NCBI RefSeq assembly: GCF_048771995.1
Contig: NC_133026.1
Location: forward strand, 101,339,001 to 101,403,000
DNA from: Taeniopygia guttata
Lineage: Eukaryota; Chordata; Aves; Passeriformes; Estrildidae
Direction of reading: 5' to 3'
Length of the DNA stretch: 64,000 nucleotides
Of this stretch, positions 51,163 to 64,000 are shown in pieces (within the stretch, counting starts at the first letter, position 1; every line of letters starts with the position of its first letter). A program made the translations under genes and the position numbers. The notes beneath the pieces are model-generated. The model was not told where the DNA came from. It worked only from the letters and a program-made list of their open reading frames with translations, and ran no database searches.

Positions 51163-52726
51163 CTAGAGGCAAGCCAAAACCAATTCACTAGGCAAATAAC
51201 ATCACAGTTATGACATAACTTAGATCTGAAATTTAAGAAAGAGGTAATAGACTAAACCACTTGAATTTTTAAAAAACTGTATTTATTTACAGCACTTCCA
51301 AATTATAATTTTTCCACCCATAATTTGCACAGATAATTTGAAGAAGCTATGTATTTTCCCCGTTATTTTATGTCTTTAAAAATGATGCATATATTATGAG
51401 TTTCATAGGTCTCCTGATAGTTTTCGTTTCCTTATAGGTTTCTTTGAATTGCTTTCATTATTCATGTAACAGGAGAAAAAGCCATTTAAAGCAAGAGGAA
51501 ACTATGACTGCTAGAACATAAGAAATGTCAGAAGGTCTTAAGAGTAGAATTAACAGCAGAATCTCAAGCTATAGCTTCTAAAATTACTAAATTCAAGCTA
51601 ATGTTATAGCTGCAAAACTGAACACCTTTCTTTCCGTCTTTAAATTAACAGAATAGAACAAGTGATACTTTTGTGAGATTTCATTCTGAATTTCAACAAC
51701 AGTTTAATTGCTCTCTATTGTATGGAAATTTACAGCAAGTATTTTTCTTCTACATAAGTGTCCTGGATATGTGATACAGTCATGGTCCAAGTGCAATTTT
51801 GAATGTCACAGCAATGTAATTATTATATATTCTTGTGAAAGTTTAACTTGTTTGTGTTTTAATATTCTAGCATTCAATGTAGCTTTCTTTTGCAATTAAA
51901 GTCATGACAGCATTAGAAAGGTTTTGTGCCAGCCTCTCCTACTGATTATAAGGAATCAGAGTATTCCACTCACTCTAGGAAAATACTGCCTCTGTATAGC
52001 TTCTTCCTCCCTCTCAAATCTGAAACAAATATTCAGCTCAATTACTACTGCTATTATCTTTCAAGGAGTATAGCTTAAAGTAGGATTAGGGAAAGGTGGT
52101 TTTCCATAGAGCAGTGTCCTGGAAAAAGCCTTCAAGTTCATGACACATTATTAACATTACACTTGATCAATGACAAAAAAATAACAACATTATTGCTTCA
52201 AGAATCCTGGTTTAATGGAGAAAATCTAGATGGCTCCCCTGCAGTCTGTCTTCATAGGACTATGTTATGTTTCAATAAATTTAATCTGAGCATATTTTTG
52301 GTAATGCTGCAGGAAAGGTACACGGCCTACACATCTACACAGGTCTCATCTCCTTGCAAGAAGCCAGAATCTTTGAGAAACTGAGGGCGATATAGCAAGT
52401 TTCTTTATATATTAGTGCAGTTTTCTTTCCCACAGATTCACTTGAGATACAAGACAGTTGGGCCCTACATTGTAACAGTAATTTCTTTTTGACAGCTCTG
52501 GGATAACCTGCAATAATTTAATCCTGTTTTCTTTTGTCCCTATAGACTGCATAATTTGTGCTGTGATTTAAAGATTCCAACATTTCAAATCCAGAGATCA
52601 CAAATTACAACTGGGAACAGATCCTAAACACTAATTTATTAATGTAGATTTTGAATTTGTCATTCTCCATAAAGAAAAAAAGACAATAAATTATAAGAAA
52701 ATAAATCTTTAGGAAAAGTGATGTGG

Positions 52727-52742
52727 TTTTTTTTTTTTTTTT
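52727..52742 (+). repeat. Poly-T run (16 nt)
   Basis: Uninterrupted run of 16 T, directly followed by GCAGGCC. On the plus strand this resembles a polypyrimidine tract with an AG; no exon is recognisable after it. Confidence 0.85.
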
Positions 52743-52984
52743 GCAGGCCAGAGAAAGAGCTGAGCTATAACAAGTTTTTCAAGCTTGATTCTAAGTGTAT
52801 TTCTATAAGAAATGTCCTATTCTGCAGTGCAGAGTATGCTCTTGTCAATCTTACTATCCAAATAAGACAACCATAATTAAAAGTGCTTGACAGGATTTCC
52901 TGCTCTCCCTTCATATTCTCACATGTTTTCTTGCTTTTTGGTTTCAATTCTTACATGTAGCCTCCAAACTTCTTTCAGGTTCAA

Positions 52985-53033
52985 GACAACAACAACAACA
53001 AAAAAAAACAAAAACCACCCCACCCCAAAACAT
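52985..53033 (+). repeat. (CAA)n-derived A/C-rich simple repeat
   Basis: ACAACAACAACAACAAAAAA followed by ACAAAAACCACCCCACCCC. Short intronic simple repeat. Confidence 0.8.
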
Positions 53034-56000
53034 ACGTTAAGTGTCAGAAAGTAATTCTTCTGTATCCCATTTTTCTTTTCTTTGTGACATTTAAAAAAAT
53101 ATTTTCCGACATATTAATAAATTATCACTTGTCTCCAGCAAGAATTGAAAAGCATTAGAGGCTAGGTAGGGTTGTGGGATTTATTGTCCTGAAGAACTAA
53201 ACAATTTGATTCCAGAGCCTTGTGGTAGGAGGAGAAAGAGGCTATAATTGTTCTAAGCATCAGCTTAACAGATGTGTGCACAATAGGCAGAAAGGTTATT
53301 CTCAGCAGTTGCCCCCTTGCAGGAGGAGAAGGTCTGAAGAGAAGGTACTGTGCTACTCGACAGAAAGCCTGCGGCACACCCCATTAGCTCCACAATACAG
53401 TACTTGGTATCAAAGATCTCTGCTGTGAAAAAAAGAGATCACCAGCATACTGCAACCAGAAGATGAAAAGCAAAGGAAGATAAGAAAAAGAAATCAACCC
53501 TCCAAACCCCTAGCTAATTAAATGCATTATTGAAAATACTCAACAGCAACAACTGGTTGTGTATATTACAGCCACTGGTTCTATTACCAGCAGTAGTTAG
53601 TTGCTGCTCTGGGAACAAAAACATATTAGGAAATGGAACATTACACAGCTTTTATGAATGGTTTAGACTCTTTAAAGCTGCTTTTTTAACCAGAGTTTTC
53701 TAGTTCCTCTATTTCTGCTTCCTATTGTGAAACCCACTTCTAAAAACTGGTATTTCTACTGGGGTATGTGATGAATTTGAATGTGATGAACTAGCCCAGA
53801 ATATAGGAAAAAATGTTCAGATGTAGGGAAGAAAGCAAGCACATGAAGAAACAAGTAAAGTCTGAATCCTGAAGCATACATAGCACTTACTTACATAGGA
53901 CTTTAAAATCTGTGGGTAATTTTTCAATTTCTAGAAAAGCAAGCAGTTTAGACAAGGAACAAATAGTTTCTAAAATATTTTCTAGCACAGAGTGTTGAAT
54001 CCACAAGCTAACATTTGGTCCACCTGAGACCAAGTTCAGTGATAGATATTAAAGCTAGAAATGTGCAGAAAATGAACAGATAGGCTTTAGCTCCAAAAGC
54101 TCCCCAGGGATAGTGCATGGGCAGTGGAAGGCATAAATATGTGCTGATAGAGGCAGAGGACTGAGAAGATGCAAGACTTATATATGCAGCAGTTAAATTC
54201 CATCTTGAAAAGAGAGCAGAGATACCTCTTACAGTGAGTAGCCACAACCACACTGCATGAGGAGGTGATTATAAAATGGTCCCTTCACCTACTGGTTACT
54301 GCAGCTTCTGGTAGCAATGATAACTGCCTTCACTTTTTACTGAAGCAAAACCTGCTGCAGTGACTGCCTACAGCTGGATTACTGAAAAACACTTAGCTAA
54401 TACACCTACTTAGAGGGAGCTGCATTTTAGCTCTCATTCTTTTACTATGTATGTTTCCTTTAAAATGAACTTGAGATACAGTGAGTGTTTTTCTATTAAG
54501 AGATAGGTCTGCACGGCAACAACAATAACAACAAAAGCCCAAAAGCAATGACTCCCTTTGCAACTACAGCGTCAAAAACCCCCAAACCCATTATGTCGCA
54601 GAAATTGTCTAAAATACACTCAAAAGCATAAAACCAGAGGGGAATAGACTATTGGGAGAGGACGTAGTAGATAAAAAATTTCAAGAACTCTTGTTTTCCA
54701 AATAAACCTTTTGGGACAGATGTAGCTGTTAGTAGGATAATTCATTTTGCAGGAGAAGAAAAATTTAAAATTTATACTGCTAGTCCAGAGATCTGATAAT
54801 CCATAAGAACATGTTATTAGCTCTTTTAACCACGCTAGAATTTGGAGGTAAATACCCCTTTCAGAAAAAGGTATGCAATAAACTGCAGCTGTCACTTTGC
54901 ACTATAGACGTCACTGACTGCAGGCATGGGAACATCTCCCATAACCAGAATACATTTCCTCCCTACTCAATAAGGCAATGTGCCCAAGATTTTTACCAAA
55001 AGGAATCTGCAGGTGCATCATTACACAACCAAGCTTTCATGACTGTTCAGTTCTATTATTCTCCCAGTTACCTCATGGGAAGCTCACCACTGGTCAGCAG
55101 CTCTGCAAATTCGGACACCACCTTGGGTGACCAAGTATAGGCTAAGGAGTCTTTAGATTGAATCCTACTTTTTCAGAAAGTAACTTGTCTTCATCTTTCT
55201 ATCTAAAATAGTCAGCTTACTATAGAAAAAAGGTACAGATCCCAGTTGGGCTGACTTAGCCACTTGCAAGATAAACTGCTGGTTCAGTATTTTTTATAAT
55301 TCCATGGCCACACAGTAGTACAGCTGTTGCTGAATTATCTTCACCTTCCCAAATGAGCTGGTTTCTGAATGGAAGGTACTTTTAAGATCTGCTCAATTGC
55401 TGATAATCTGATTTGTCAGGGGCAGTCCTCACCATGTGTTTGTTGAATAGTTATGGTAGCATGTGTTGAACTTTCACGCATGCTTCCAGGAGCTCTTAAG
55501 GATTTAATGCCTCTGTGAAGTCCAGAACAAAACTCTGCTAAAACTTCAAAAACTCAGGCAAAGATTATGCAATATCTTCTCTTTCCAAATAGGTTTAGAC
55601 ACTTATTTTCTATTGGAACATACACACTTAACTTTAAAGAGCATCTTCAAAGGCACAGTATGTGTGTTCCTATTATATGTACAATTTTGATATCTGAGAT
55701 AAAGCTGAACTCAAGATATCACTGCACCATATGGGCCCACTGCTCACCACTAGCTATCAAAATGCATACAGATCAGTCTTTTGTGTTTTTAGGTCTCAAG
55801 AAATAATGATGAAAGAGAATCAGGTCACATAACCTGGAAGTCTTTTAAATGCTTTAATAAAGTCCTCCCAAGTCTGTTTCAGAAACTAAAAGAGCATTGA
55901 GGTAAAAGGTACTGCAGTGCCATCCACTTGTTCACTTCTACTGAAGTCTCCTCCAGGCCTACCACTGTAAGAATTAGCACACTAAAAAGCAACAGACATT

Positions 56001-59000
56001 TGTAGAGGTGAAACTTGGCCACTAATGCTTGGGTGTTATTTATTAATTGCCAGTTTCTAGCTGTCAGACACATTTTATGTGTTAAAGAATCTCAATGGAA
56101 TAAATAAAACCCCTGTAATGAGCTGAAAAATCCATGTTTTTTCTTTTATCCCTTTATTTCATTGGAATTCATATTTAATTCCAATGTTACGTGTGATGAC
56201 ATTTGAAAACAACTTTCTAACTTTAGCCTTACAAGTATTAATTATTACATAATCTTCAACAGGGCTATATTGTAATTATACAGCTGTGCTGGATTTCCTG
56301 ATAAAATCTTCTTTACAAATGTCTCTTGCCTGGGAAAAAATATAAATAAACAAAAGTTGTGGATGGCTTACCAATGAGGCTGGTTCCCTATATGTATGAG
56401 ACCAGCAAGGATGCCTGAGGCTATGGCTACTCTCATGTGAGGTATGGAAAAATCTTCTGCCCCAATCTTACACCTTATTTTAAAAATTCTTTCATTGTAG
56501 TAGATTCAGAGATTGCACAGAGAAAATCCAACTGCTTGCAGAGGCAGTAATGGCCTCACAGTCAGCTAAGAAAAACACCATTTTGTAAGCAAAAATTCTA
56601 CTAGAACTTAATTCACAAACAAATAGAACTGTTTGTTTTCTCCTAACACTAGTTTTAACCTAGACTTCAAAACACACCATGCATATCAGATATATCTGAG
56701 TTGCAGCCAGTCTGCCATTTCTCTTTTGGCCTTTTGCAACTATATCACCTTGTAATGCTTATCCCCCAAAAAGCAGTATGCAGCAACACTGTTTAACAGT
56801 AAGTCACCCCAGCTATACTCAAATGGCTTAATCAGGACTGAGATACAAATTTAAAATGTGGTTTTCATTATTTCCTTACTTAGATGGATTGTTAATAAGA
56901 AACAGAACTGACTGAATCCTATTAGCTTGACATTTCTGGAAAATGCTGCTTATATAGCAAGCTGAAATGCTTTATTGGGACAAATCCTGCCTAGTGCAGC
57001 TACTGGCAATGTAGAGGCTTTCTACTGTATCCTTTACTCTGGAAAAACACAGCTTTCTCTCATTACCAGCCAAGGGACAGCACAGTGAATAGTAATTGGC
57101 TGATTTTCAAGCACAAACTGAATCCTACCTGCTTTGAGCTAGCCCTGCTGCCCACACAGCTATATGTGAAAATTGGCTTTCAGAAAATGAAATGTTCAAA
57201 GTGCTTTCAAGTCCCATTAGCTTTCAACAAGGCTTAGATTACTAAGTGACTGTGGAGCATGTGGAAATTTTATGTATAGCTCCCACGAGACTGACCAGTG
57301 CTTTGGCTGGCTTTCTATACCACCTATTCCTATATTTAAGGAGTCAGCACTAAACCTCTTACAGGAAGAAGAATAGGAGAAGATTGACCTGTAAATTCTC
57401 CATCTCCTTCCAAAAATAAAAAGAAAACAAAAACATTGCTATTTACAATGTACAATAGTGGGGCACCAGAGTCCCACTGTTTTATGAAATAATGCAAGTG
57501 TTTCACAAATAGCTAAAATAAAAAAACCCTCTATTCTGAATTCCCAGATTAATATAGAGATACATAAAAATATTATTCTTTGAGCAATGATAATACTGAT
57601 TACTCCAGAGATTTTTTCATTTAAAACTGCTCATTTCATAAAACTAGATAATCAGTTTGAAAATGCATATTTTCTAAATGCATGTATATTCACATACACA
57701 TCAACTGTTGGCAAGAGCTGGATAATTTTTCTTGTTGGCATTTCCTCTGATCCTCTTCTGCAACGATTATGTGGCTAGTCAGATGGAGGAATGTGGTATT
57801 TATTCTCTGGAATATCATATGGCATTTTCTTTATTGCTACAGATCTAACTGGGCCGCAACAGTGCCCATCTCAATGCATTATTTTGTCTGCATTATGGTA
57901 CTATCTAGAAATCCCAGTCTGGGACTGGAACTCCATTGAAGCAGAAGTGCATCACATACATAATGGCCATGAATACACAAAGGTGTTCATGCCCCTCACA
58001 GTCGTAAGAAGCCAAACACATCTTGAAAGACAACAGAAGCAAGGTAGGGTTTGAATGACCTGAACAATCTTGGTACAATACACATCAACCACAACATGAC
58101 AGCTTCTACCATTCCTGAATAATCTTACCTGCTCCTGCTCCATGTTAGTATTTCCACCATCTTCAGAAACAGGTCATTGCTGAACTTATTTTAAAGTCTG
58201 TGACCACACTTTATTTGTGCACTCTTGACAGGTGCTATTTAAGACATTTTTATACCACTACAGCTAATGCTGCCAGCTAAGTTTCCATCTAATAAAGTGT
58301 TACACACTTATTGATTGACATTTCTCCACGGTTAGATTTCCAATACTAGCTCAGTTTGTTCTATTTGAACAAAATAAAATGAAAATGTCATATGGTTTCC
58401 CAAAGAATAAATAGCACATTTCCACAACATCTTTTGAGTACTCATAGATGTACTGAAGACTGGTAACACAGGAACTGGCAGCAACAGAAATTGTCCAGAT
58501 TTAGACAGTTAGCCTGAGATGAGACAAAGCTGAATGCAATAAAAGTGGTGTACATAGTACTACTGCCCATGTATGCACCCTTACATCACTCAAGAAAGCT
58601 GCTTTTTCTGATCTTAACTGCAGGAAACTAAAAAAAAACCAACATCGAAACAATGTAGCTGTAGTTGAATGTTGCTCATCCAGTCTAACTGAAGAACCCT
58701 TTCTTTCATATAATTTGCTTGCCCCACAGCAGAGATGTTAAATGGTCTGTTCCTCTCATTAACATTTTCTCAGACTGTGTAAATCCAGTATCTTCCAAAA
58801 TCTGAATTACATGTAGCACTCCTGAGGGTTAGGAATTCCCTAGTGAGGGCTATGTGGGATACGTGAATAATGCCAGAGCCTTAATCTTTACCTCACAGCT
58901 TTTACGACAGTACTGCTAGACAGTGGCTTGCAGAGAGTGTGTCTCAGGGTTTCTTCTACAAAACAGGAAAGCTTTGAATAATGTAATTCTGACTAGAGGC

Positions 59001-59454
59001 CTTGATGTATTTTCCAACGCAGTGTACTGGCTACAGAGAAGTAGGCCTCACTCATACATGGGCTTTCTTTCTCTCTATGTACTACAGATATTTTAATTGC
59101 TTAGTTATAGTCAAGCATGTGAGAAGAATGATAGGTGATTCATCTGGGAACCTGAGACACAGGTATGAATACATCAGATGGGACAGTAATGAGAGGTATT
59201 GGCTCTCTGCCTGAGGTCTCAGCTCTGACTGAAGGGTTCTTGAGAACATGGTTCAAACCTGAGCTGTCTTTGTGAGAGTAGTCCAACAGAAAGTTTCAGT
59301 TGCTGAATCAGTGGTTTCCACCAAAAAAGCTGTTTATGTTTCTCATTTGTGCATTCTTCTTAATAAGAGTGATTTGCATCATGGAAATATGAATACCTAT
59401 TAATCACTCATTCTAAATAGCTCATCTGGGCTTGGAAAGACTAACACATACAGA

Positions 59455-59470
59455 TTTTTTTTTTTTTTTT
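59455..59470 (+). repeat. Poly-T run (16 nt)
   Basis: Uninterrupted run of 16 T in the large 5' intron. There is no evidence of a SINE next to it. Confidence 0.85.
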
Positions 59471-60677
59471 GGTAAAAAACATGCTGCATCTAACATTTCC
59501 AAAACAAAAATCTTAAGTAACTGACTTGTTGGACTGGGCTCTTCATACAACTTGTAATGCAGAATCAATTTTCATGATGGATGAGAAGTTTAAGATCATT
59601 TTATCCCCTTCAGCAGAAGGTTCCTTAGGGAATGGACAAAAGAACCTAATTAGTCTTTTGCATTTCTACTTTCTATTTCCATGTTGAGTCAGTCATAAGC
59701 ATCAGATTGTAATAAAATCATCACTATTCTCTAGCTCAAAAATATGAGTTCATTTTGGCTACTTGTTTCTTTTATTTTTCCCCAAGGACCTTATTGTGAA
59801 GGAATGTTGCGCATGCCTGTGAGTAAGATATTCAGATGCTATATTTTTTAAACTTGTATTGGGAGTTTAGGAGCATTTACATGAACACTTTACCTAGATG
59901 AACAAACAAGATAATTTAGTCTACATTAAAGCATAAGTAAAAATGCTAGAAAAAACTTCTGTCATAGTTTATTGTCCTGATAAGTATCTCATTAGTGAGA
60001 CATATCACTTACAATGTATTTTTATATTTAAGGGTAGAGAACATTGGTACATTTATTTCTTCCTCACAGAAATAGTCAGTATCAAACAACTATTAGTCAG
60101 ATGTACACAAGTCATTAAATACAGATGTTATTTGATATTTTAAAATTATATTTTTCTTTTCAATGTCAAGATAATTATGATTAAAAATAAAATCTGTGTA
60201 ACCAAAAATTCAGCACTATTATTTGTCGTTATTTTTGGGGACCACCTGGTTATTTTCACCCCTTCGAATAGGAAAGGGCAATGTTAAAATTTTAATTATT
60301 TTTTTTATTATATTTTATGGGAGACAGCAGTATTTGATGTACACTGTAAACAAGGAATGCCATTCTAACATGCCAAGTATATTTGTACTCAGTATAGACA
60401 TAATACATGAAGATGCTTGCAACAGAATGAGATTTAGAAGCAGCAGAGGGAACCTCCACAGTCTACATCTGAATATGCAACTGCATGGAAGAATACAGAT
60501 GGACAGGGAAAGAAATTAATCTAATAAGCTTGTATCTTTTCTTGTTTTCAAAGGCAGTGCTTCCAAATCACCTGGACTGTCATGTGCATTGGTGGCCATA
60601 TCAATATACAGATTTCAGTTGCCACCAAAGGATACATAAGAGAGAAAGGACAAAGAGACTTCAAAGATTTGGATATT

Positions 60678-60806
60678 GTCACAAGACAGAAAACCAAAAC
60701 AAAACAGAAACAATCAACCAACCAAAACCCACACAAACAAACAAAAAAACCCAACTCCCAAAAAACCCAAATCATCTGAAACAGCAAAAAAACCCAAAAA
60801 AACCCC
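60678..60806 (+). repeat. A/C-only low-complexity tract
   Basis: About 130 bp consisting almost only of A and C (CAAAAC, CCAACCAAAACCCAC, ACAAACAAACAAAAAAAC and similar), with a few T and G interruptions. It is intronic; on the gene strand it is a G/T-rich run. Confidence 0.85.
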
Positions 60807-63800
60807 CAGCCTTCTTTCTTGATACATTTGTTTCTGAGATACATTGTGTTTTGTAAACTTGATACATTACTTTTTTTTTTTCTAATCTACCAGATGAGAA
60901 GACCAAAAGCCTTCTTCCTCCAGACTGCTGAAGACCATCTGGTGAATAAACTTCACAGAAAAAATGATGCCCTTACTATGTGATTTTTCTGACAAACTGC
61001 ATTTCCTGGCCTCTTTTCTGCTTTAGCACTAGGCTTCATTGATTAACAGGTGTTTTAACAGGACTCTGTCTAGCACCTCTGGGTGCTAGGTACTCTCCCC
61101 ACCAAGCCCAATTTATGACTGATTTTTTGTCAAAGATGGAAAACTTCTCATCACACATCAGCTTTTCATAATTTGCTTTCCTCTAAAATACAGTCATGCA
61201 GGTGAATTTGTACGGCTGATGCTGTATACATCTTCCTTGAAAAAAAAATGGATTCTAGTCCATAATATAAGCAATTAGTAGCCAGAGCAACCCTAAGAGA
61301 TGGTCACCTTTATAATGTTCTTTTCGGAAAATGTTTGATTCACAAGGACAGTGTGCTCAGCTCTTGAGTTTCAGAAAGATGACAATTTCCCTGTTTGCAG
61401 AATATATCTTAAGTTACATATTTTTGAAGAGGACAAATATATTACTTTTCACACCATCTTCTATTTTCTACATTACAACCAAGAAACATTTTCCTTTTGC
61501 CTTATTTGCTCCTAATTATTTACTGCAGACTCTCTTTTCTCTTACTTCTTTATTCTGATATGCAAAGACCTGTTGTAACTTTTCTAGTCTGATTTTCACA
61601 ACACAGAAATCAAACTAAGATCTTGTCTTTGAGACAGAGACCTATATATGCTCTGAAGTCCTTTATGTCTGATTTACTGAAGCTCAGTCTGTGTGGGGAA
61701 GTGAATAGGAAGAATTGCTTTTTCTTCCTCTGTGGCTTTGAAAATGGAATACAGAAAAATAATCATTTTCTCCAACTTTTTTCATAAGCCACATTGACAA
61801 GCAAGTGAAAAATCAGCTTGCATGGGATTTCAGAATTTATACTGGCAAATAAATACTAAATAATTATTTATATAATATATAGACCTTGTTTATACTTTCA
61901 GAGAACTTCCAAAGGTGTATGAAAGGTGGGCAAAATGTAGAAACACACGCGAAAAATGCAAGTGGATTCCCCTAGCAATGAACCTATCAGCAGCTTTCTA
62001 ACATTGCTCTTATTTCACTTGGTCTGTGAAGTAAATAAATCTTCACAAAGATCCAGGGAAATGAAACACTGCAACAAAGTCTAAGTCAACTTTATATCAG
62101 AAAACCATGCTAGCCCTGTATTTACAGCCTTCCACCTGAATGGGGTGTCTTATTCCCTGCACAAATAAAATACCCCACAGCTGATTATGACATAGACACA
62201 AAAATACAGAAATCATGAAAATGGTGAAGGACAGCTGTTCTGACAATTATCATTAAACTCTCCTATTACAGATGAAGAGGCAGAGAGAATTTCTAGTATT
62301 GTGATGTACCATGAAGTGGTAACTTGTAAACAGCATTGACTTTGATGGTTACCAAGTTTTTAGTACACACTGTTTCTTTTTGTCCTCAACACCAGTAAAG
62401 TACACATTTTTAATAGCTATTCAATGATAATAGCAATCATGAGTCTCTGGTGGGTAATGCTAGCAAGTGAGCTAAGGTGAATTTACCATATGACTTCACA
62501 GTATAACCTGTAGATGTCACTTTCACACGTAAAGGGTCTATTCCTTCTGTACATGTTTAGGTAGGGGCAAAACGTAACTTCTTTTTCATTTGTCCCCACT
62601 ATTGCAAAACAGGTGAACTTGGTTCTTTAAAGCCTTACCTTTCCAAAGGGGGACTGAGAATGGGCTCATCTCTCTGACTGAAGACAGATGGCTTCAACCA
62701 CCTTTTTAATGTTTTCAAGATTAAGAAGTAAAAACAGCAGCAAAACCAGTTGAATTGTCAAGATTAATACAGGTACACAGAATTCAATCACTTAGTATAT
62801 ATACCAGAAAAATAGCCTGGCTGTTTTCAGTCCCACATTTTGAAAAAAAATGACAGCATCTATGAAACTGAAAAATTGTGGCCAACTATTTTGCCTTGCT
62901 GTTATTTAATTCTCCCTGAAGTAATTTCATATTTTATTATTCATCTGAAGGCTAAAATCATAGAAGCAAAAGTTTATTTGTAAAGAGAAGTGTGGGGCTT
63001 CCACACTGCTGTAGTTGTGACAACTTTTTGCAACATAAAAAAAAAAAAACATGCCGAGGAAGTTAAGAATATTGCTATTCAATGAAATATTTCTGCTTGA
63101 GATGCCTAAAAGGGAAGTTTCAGCTTGAAAGAAAATGTGTTTTTGTTTCTGAAAACTCTTATCAAAATGTTCACATAGCACACAGAGTTGTGCGTGGAAG
63201 AAAGACAAGTATTTTGCAGAAAAGAGAAGGAATATGAAAGGGGTTATTAGAGAGGAAACATTATGCTGTTGGTAGTGAAGACTGTAAACATTTTCCTTGT
63301 AAATATTTATTTTCAAAAGTTTCAAACTTATACCTAAAACCTCCTCCTGACTGAAACTTGGCTTGATGTCTGTCTCCATAATAAGCAATACAGAAAGCAA
63401 TTTTGCATCTGCCTTACAACTGGATACAGAGGAAAAAAAAGAGGCTGAAAGGCTACACTGCAACATTGTACCTAAAACGTTTTTATTTTCAAGAATAAAA
63501 TAGTTTTATTTTTAACTTTTTACAGTCATTAAGATATGCTCTGAAGTATTTCCACAAAACATCTCAGATCCAGCTCCTCTGCATGCTGCATCAAGCAGAG
63601 ACAATCTGAAATGTGGGGAGCATTCACCAGTCTGAGATGCACTAAAGAACATACTTTATATATAAAGACATACAGCCTGCATGTGAGATATCTGCTGTTT
63701 CACACGACTGACCTGCTTGGAAACCTGCCCTGGTGGAAATGGCCATGAGTAATGCTGTAGAACTGTGCTAACATTCACTTGTCACTCATCATTTACAGCT

Positions 63801-64000
63801 GCTGCTACTGTAGAGGAGGAAGCATCCAAAATCCTTGATAGAGACTCACTAAAAGAAGCTACAACATAGCTCAGTAAACTACCTGAGCTTCAGGAGACAC
63901 AGAACAAATAAGTACAAATCCAATTATTTTTTTCCTGCTCAATAATCAAGGTGAGACATCCTAGATCAGAAGTCATACAATAGTCAGAACAGCCAGCACT

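Larger units (their letters stand above)
49999..64000 (-). other. PTPRM: PTPRM intron in D1, at least 14.0 kb, runs off the window
   Basis: The next exon in gene order should encode a segment ending YIATQ and one base of glycine. I searched for its complement and for the preceding YINGNYIDG block and found neither, so the intron extends past 64000. Contents: a CR1 tail fragment at 51.1 kb, poly-T runs and an A/C tract at 60.7 kb. A 179-codon open frame at 62927-63466 (-) looks like chance. Confidence 0.85.

Noticed and set aside
52727..52760. Poly-T plus GCAG as a plus-strand splice acceptor
   Set aside because: No open, recognisable exon follows and the strand is opposite to the only gene here.
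62927..63466. Longest single open frame in the window (179 codons, minus strand)
   Set aside because: It lies inside the large PTPRM intron. The translation is rich in F, S, L and N, as AT-rich chance frames are. It includes a poly-F stretch from a poly-A run, and has no recognisable domain.
49999..64000. The next upstream D1 exons (YIATQ, YINGNYIDG, YDHSRVRL)
   Set aside because: Looked for the complements of these motifs and found none; they must lie beyond 64000.
1..64000. CRISPR arrays, operons, phage or plasmid genes, tRNA or rRNA genes
   Set aside because: None seen. There are no regularly spaced repeats, no tRNA-like arms recognised, and the gene structure is eukaryotic.

Overview
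The window is nuclear DNA from a vertebrate, almost certainly a bird. Protein-coding sequence is a small, intron-split fraction. CR1 retrotransposons with the typical avian 3' tail (tandem ATTCTRTG octamers near 15391-15414) and other avian-type repeats are scattered through it. Nothing looks bacterial, plasmid or phage derived.

The only gene I can support is the 3' part of PTPRM (receptor-type protein tyrosine phosphatase mu, a type IIB receptor phosphatase), on the minus strand. Eleven coding exons lie between 49998 and 16948. They give 1442 nt of CDS: 479 complete codons, a stop, and two leading bases of a codon split with an exon outside the window. Every junction is GT..AG, the phases agree at every boundary, and the joined frame is open to the TGA stop. 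The exons encode most of catalytic domain D1 (WPD loop, [10 protein letters not shown] signature), the D1-D2 linker, all of D2 (a degenerate phosphatase domain with WPM in place of WPD) and the C-terminus ending ...EYLNSG. The paralogue assignment rests on my memory of family sequences: the C-terminal LNSG ending and the D2 block [13 protein letters not shown] match PTPRM better than PTPRK, PTPRT or PTPRU.

Layout from low to high coordinates: 1-15.5 kb is intergenic sequence downstream of PTPRM, with a decayed LINE reverse-transcriptase relic (2.5-2.9 kb), a decayed avian LTR-type repeat (10.0-10.4 kb) and two CR1 copies (12.9-13.3 and 15.0-15.4 kb). About 15.55-17.0 kb is the terminal exon: a 17-codon tail plus a 3'UTR that appears to contain a sense-oriented, roughly 570-bp GC-rich LTR-like insertion. 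From 17 to 50 kb are the remaining exons; introns are short in the middle of the cluster (332-599 bp at 31.6-33.3 kb) and reach 12.2 kb between 37.7 and 49.9 kb. From 50 to 64 kb is the 3' end of an intron at least 14.0 kb long, with no recognisable exon.

I found no previously undescribed system. The observations most worth checking are the LTR-like insertion in the PTPRM 3'UTR, a nested CR1-in-CR1 insertion at 29.4-29.8 kb, the matching exon structure of D1 and D2, and several fossil repeats.
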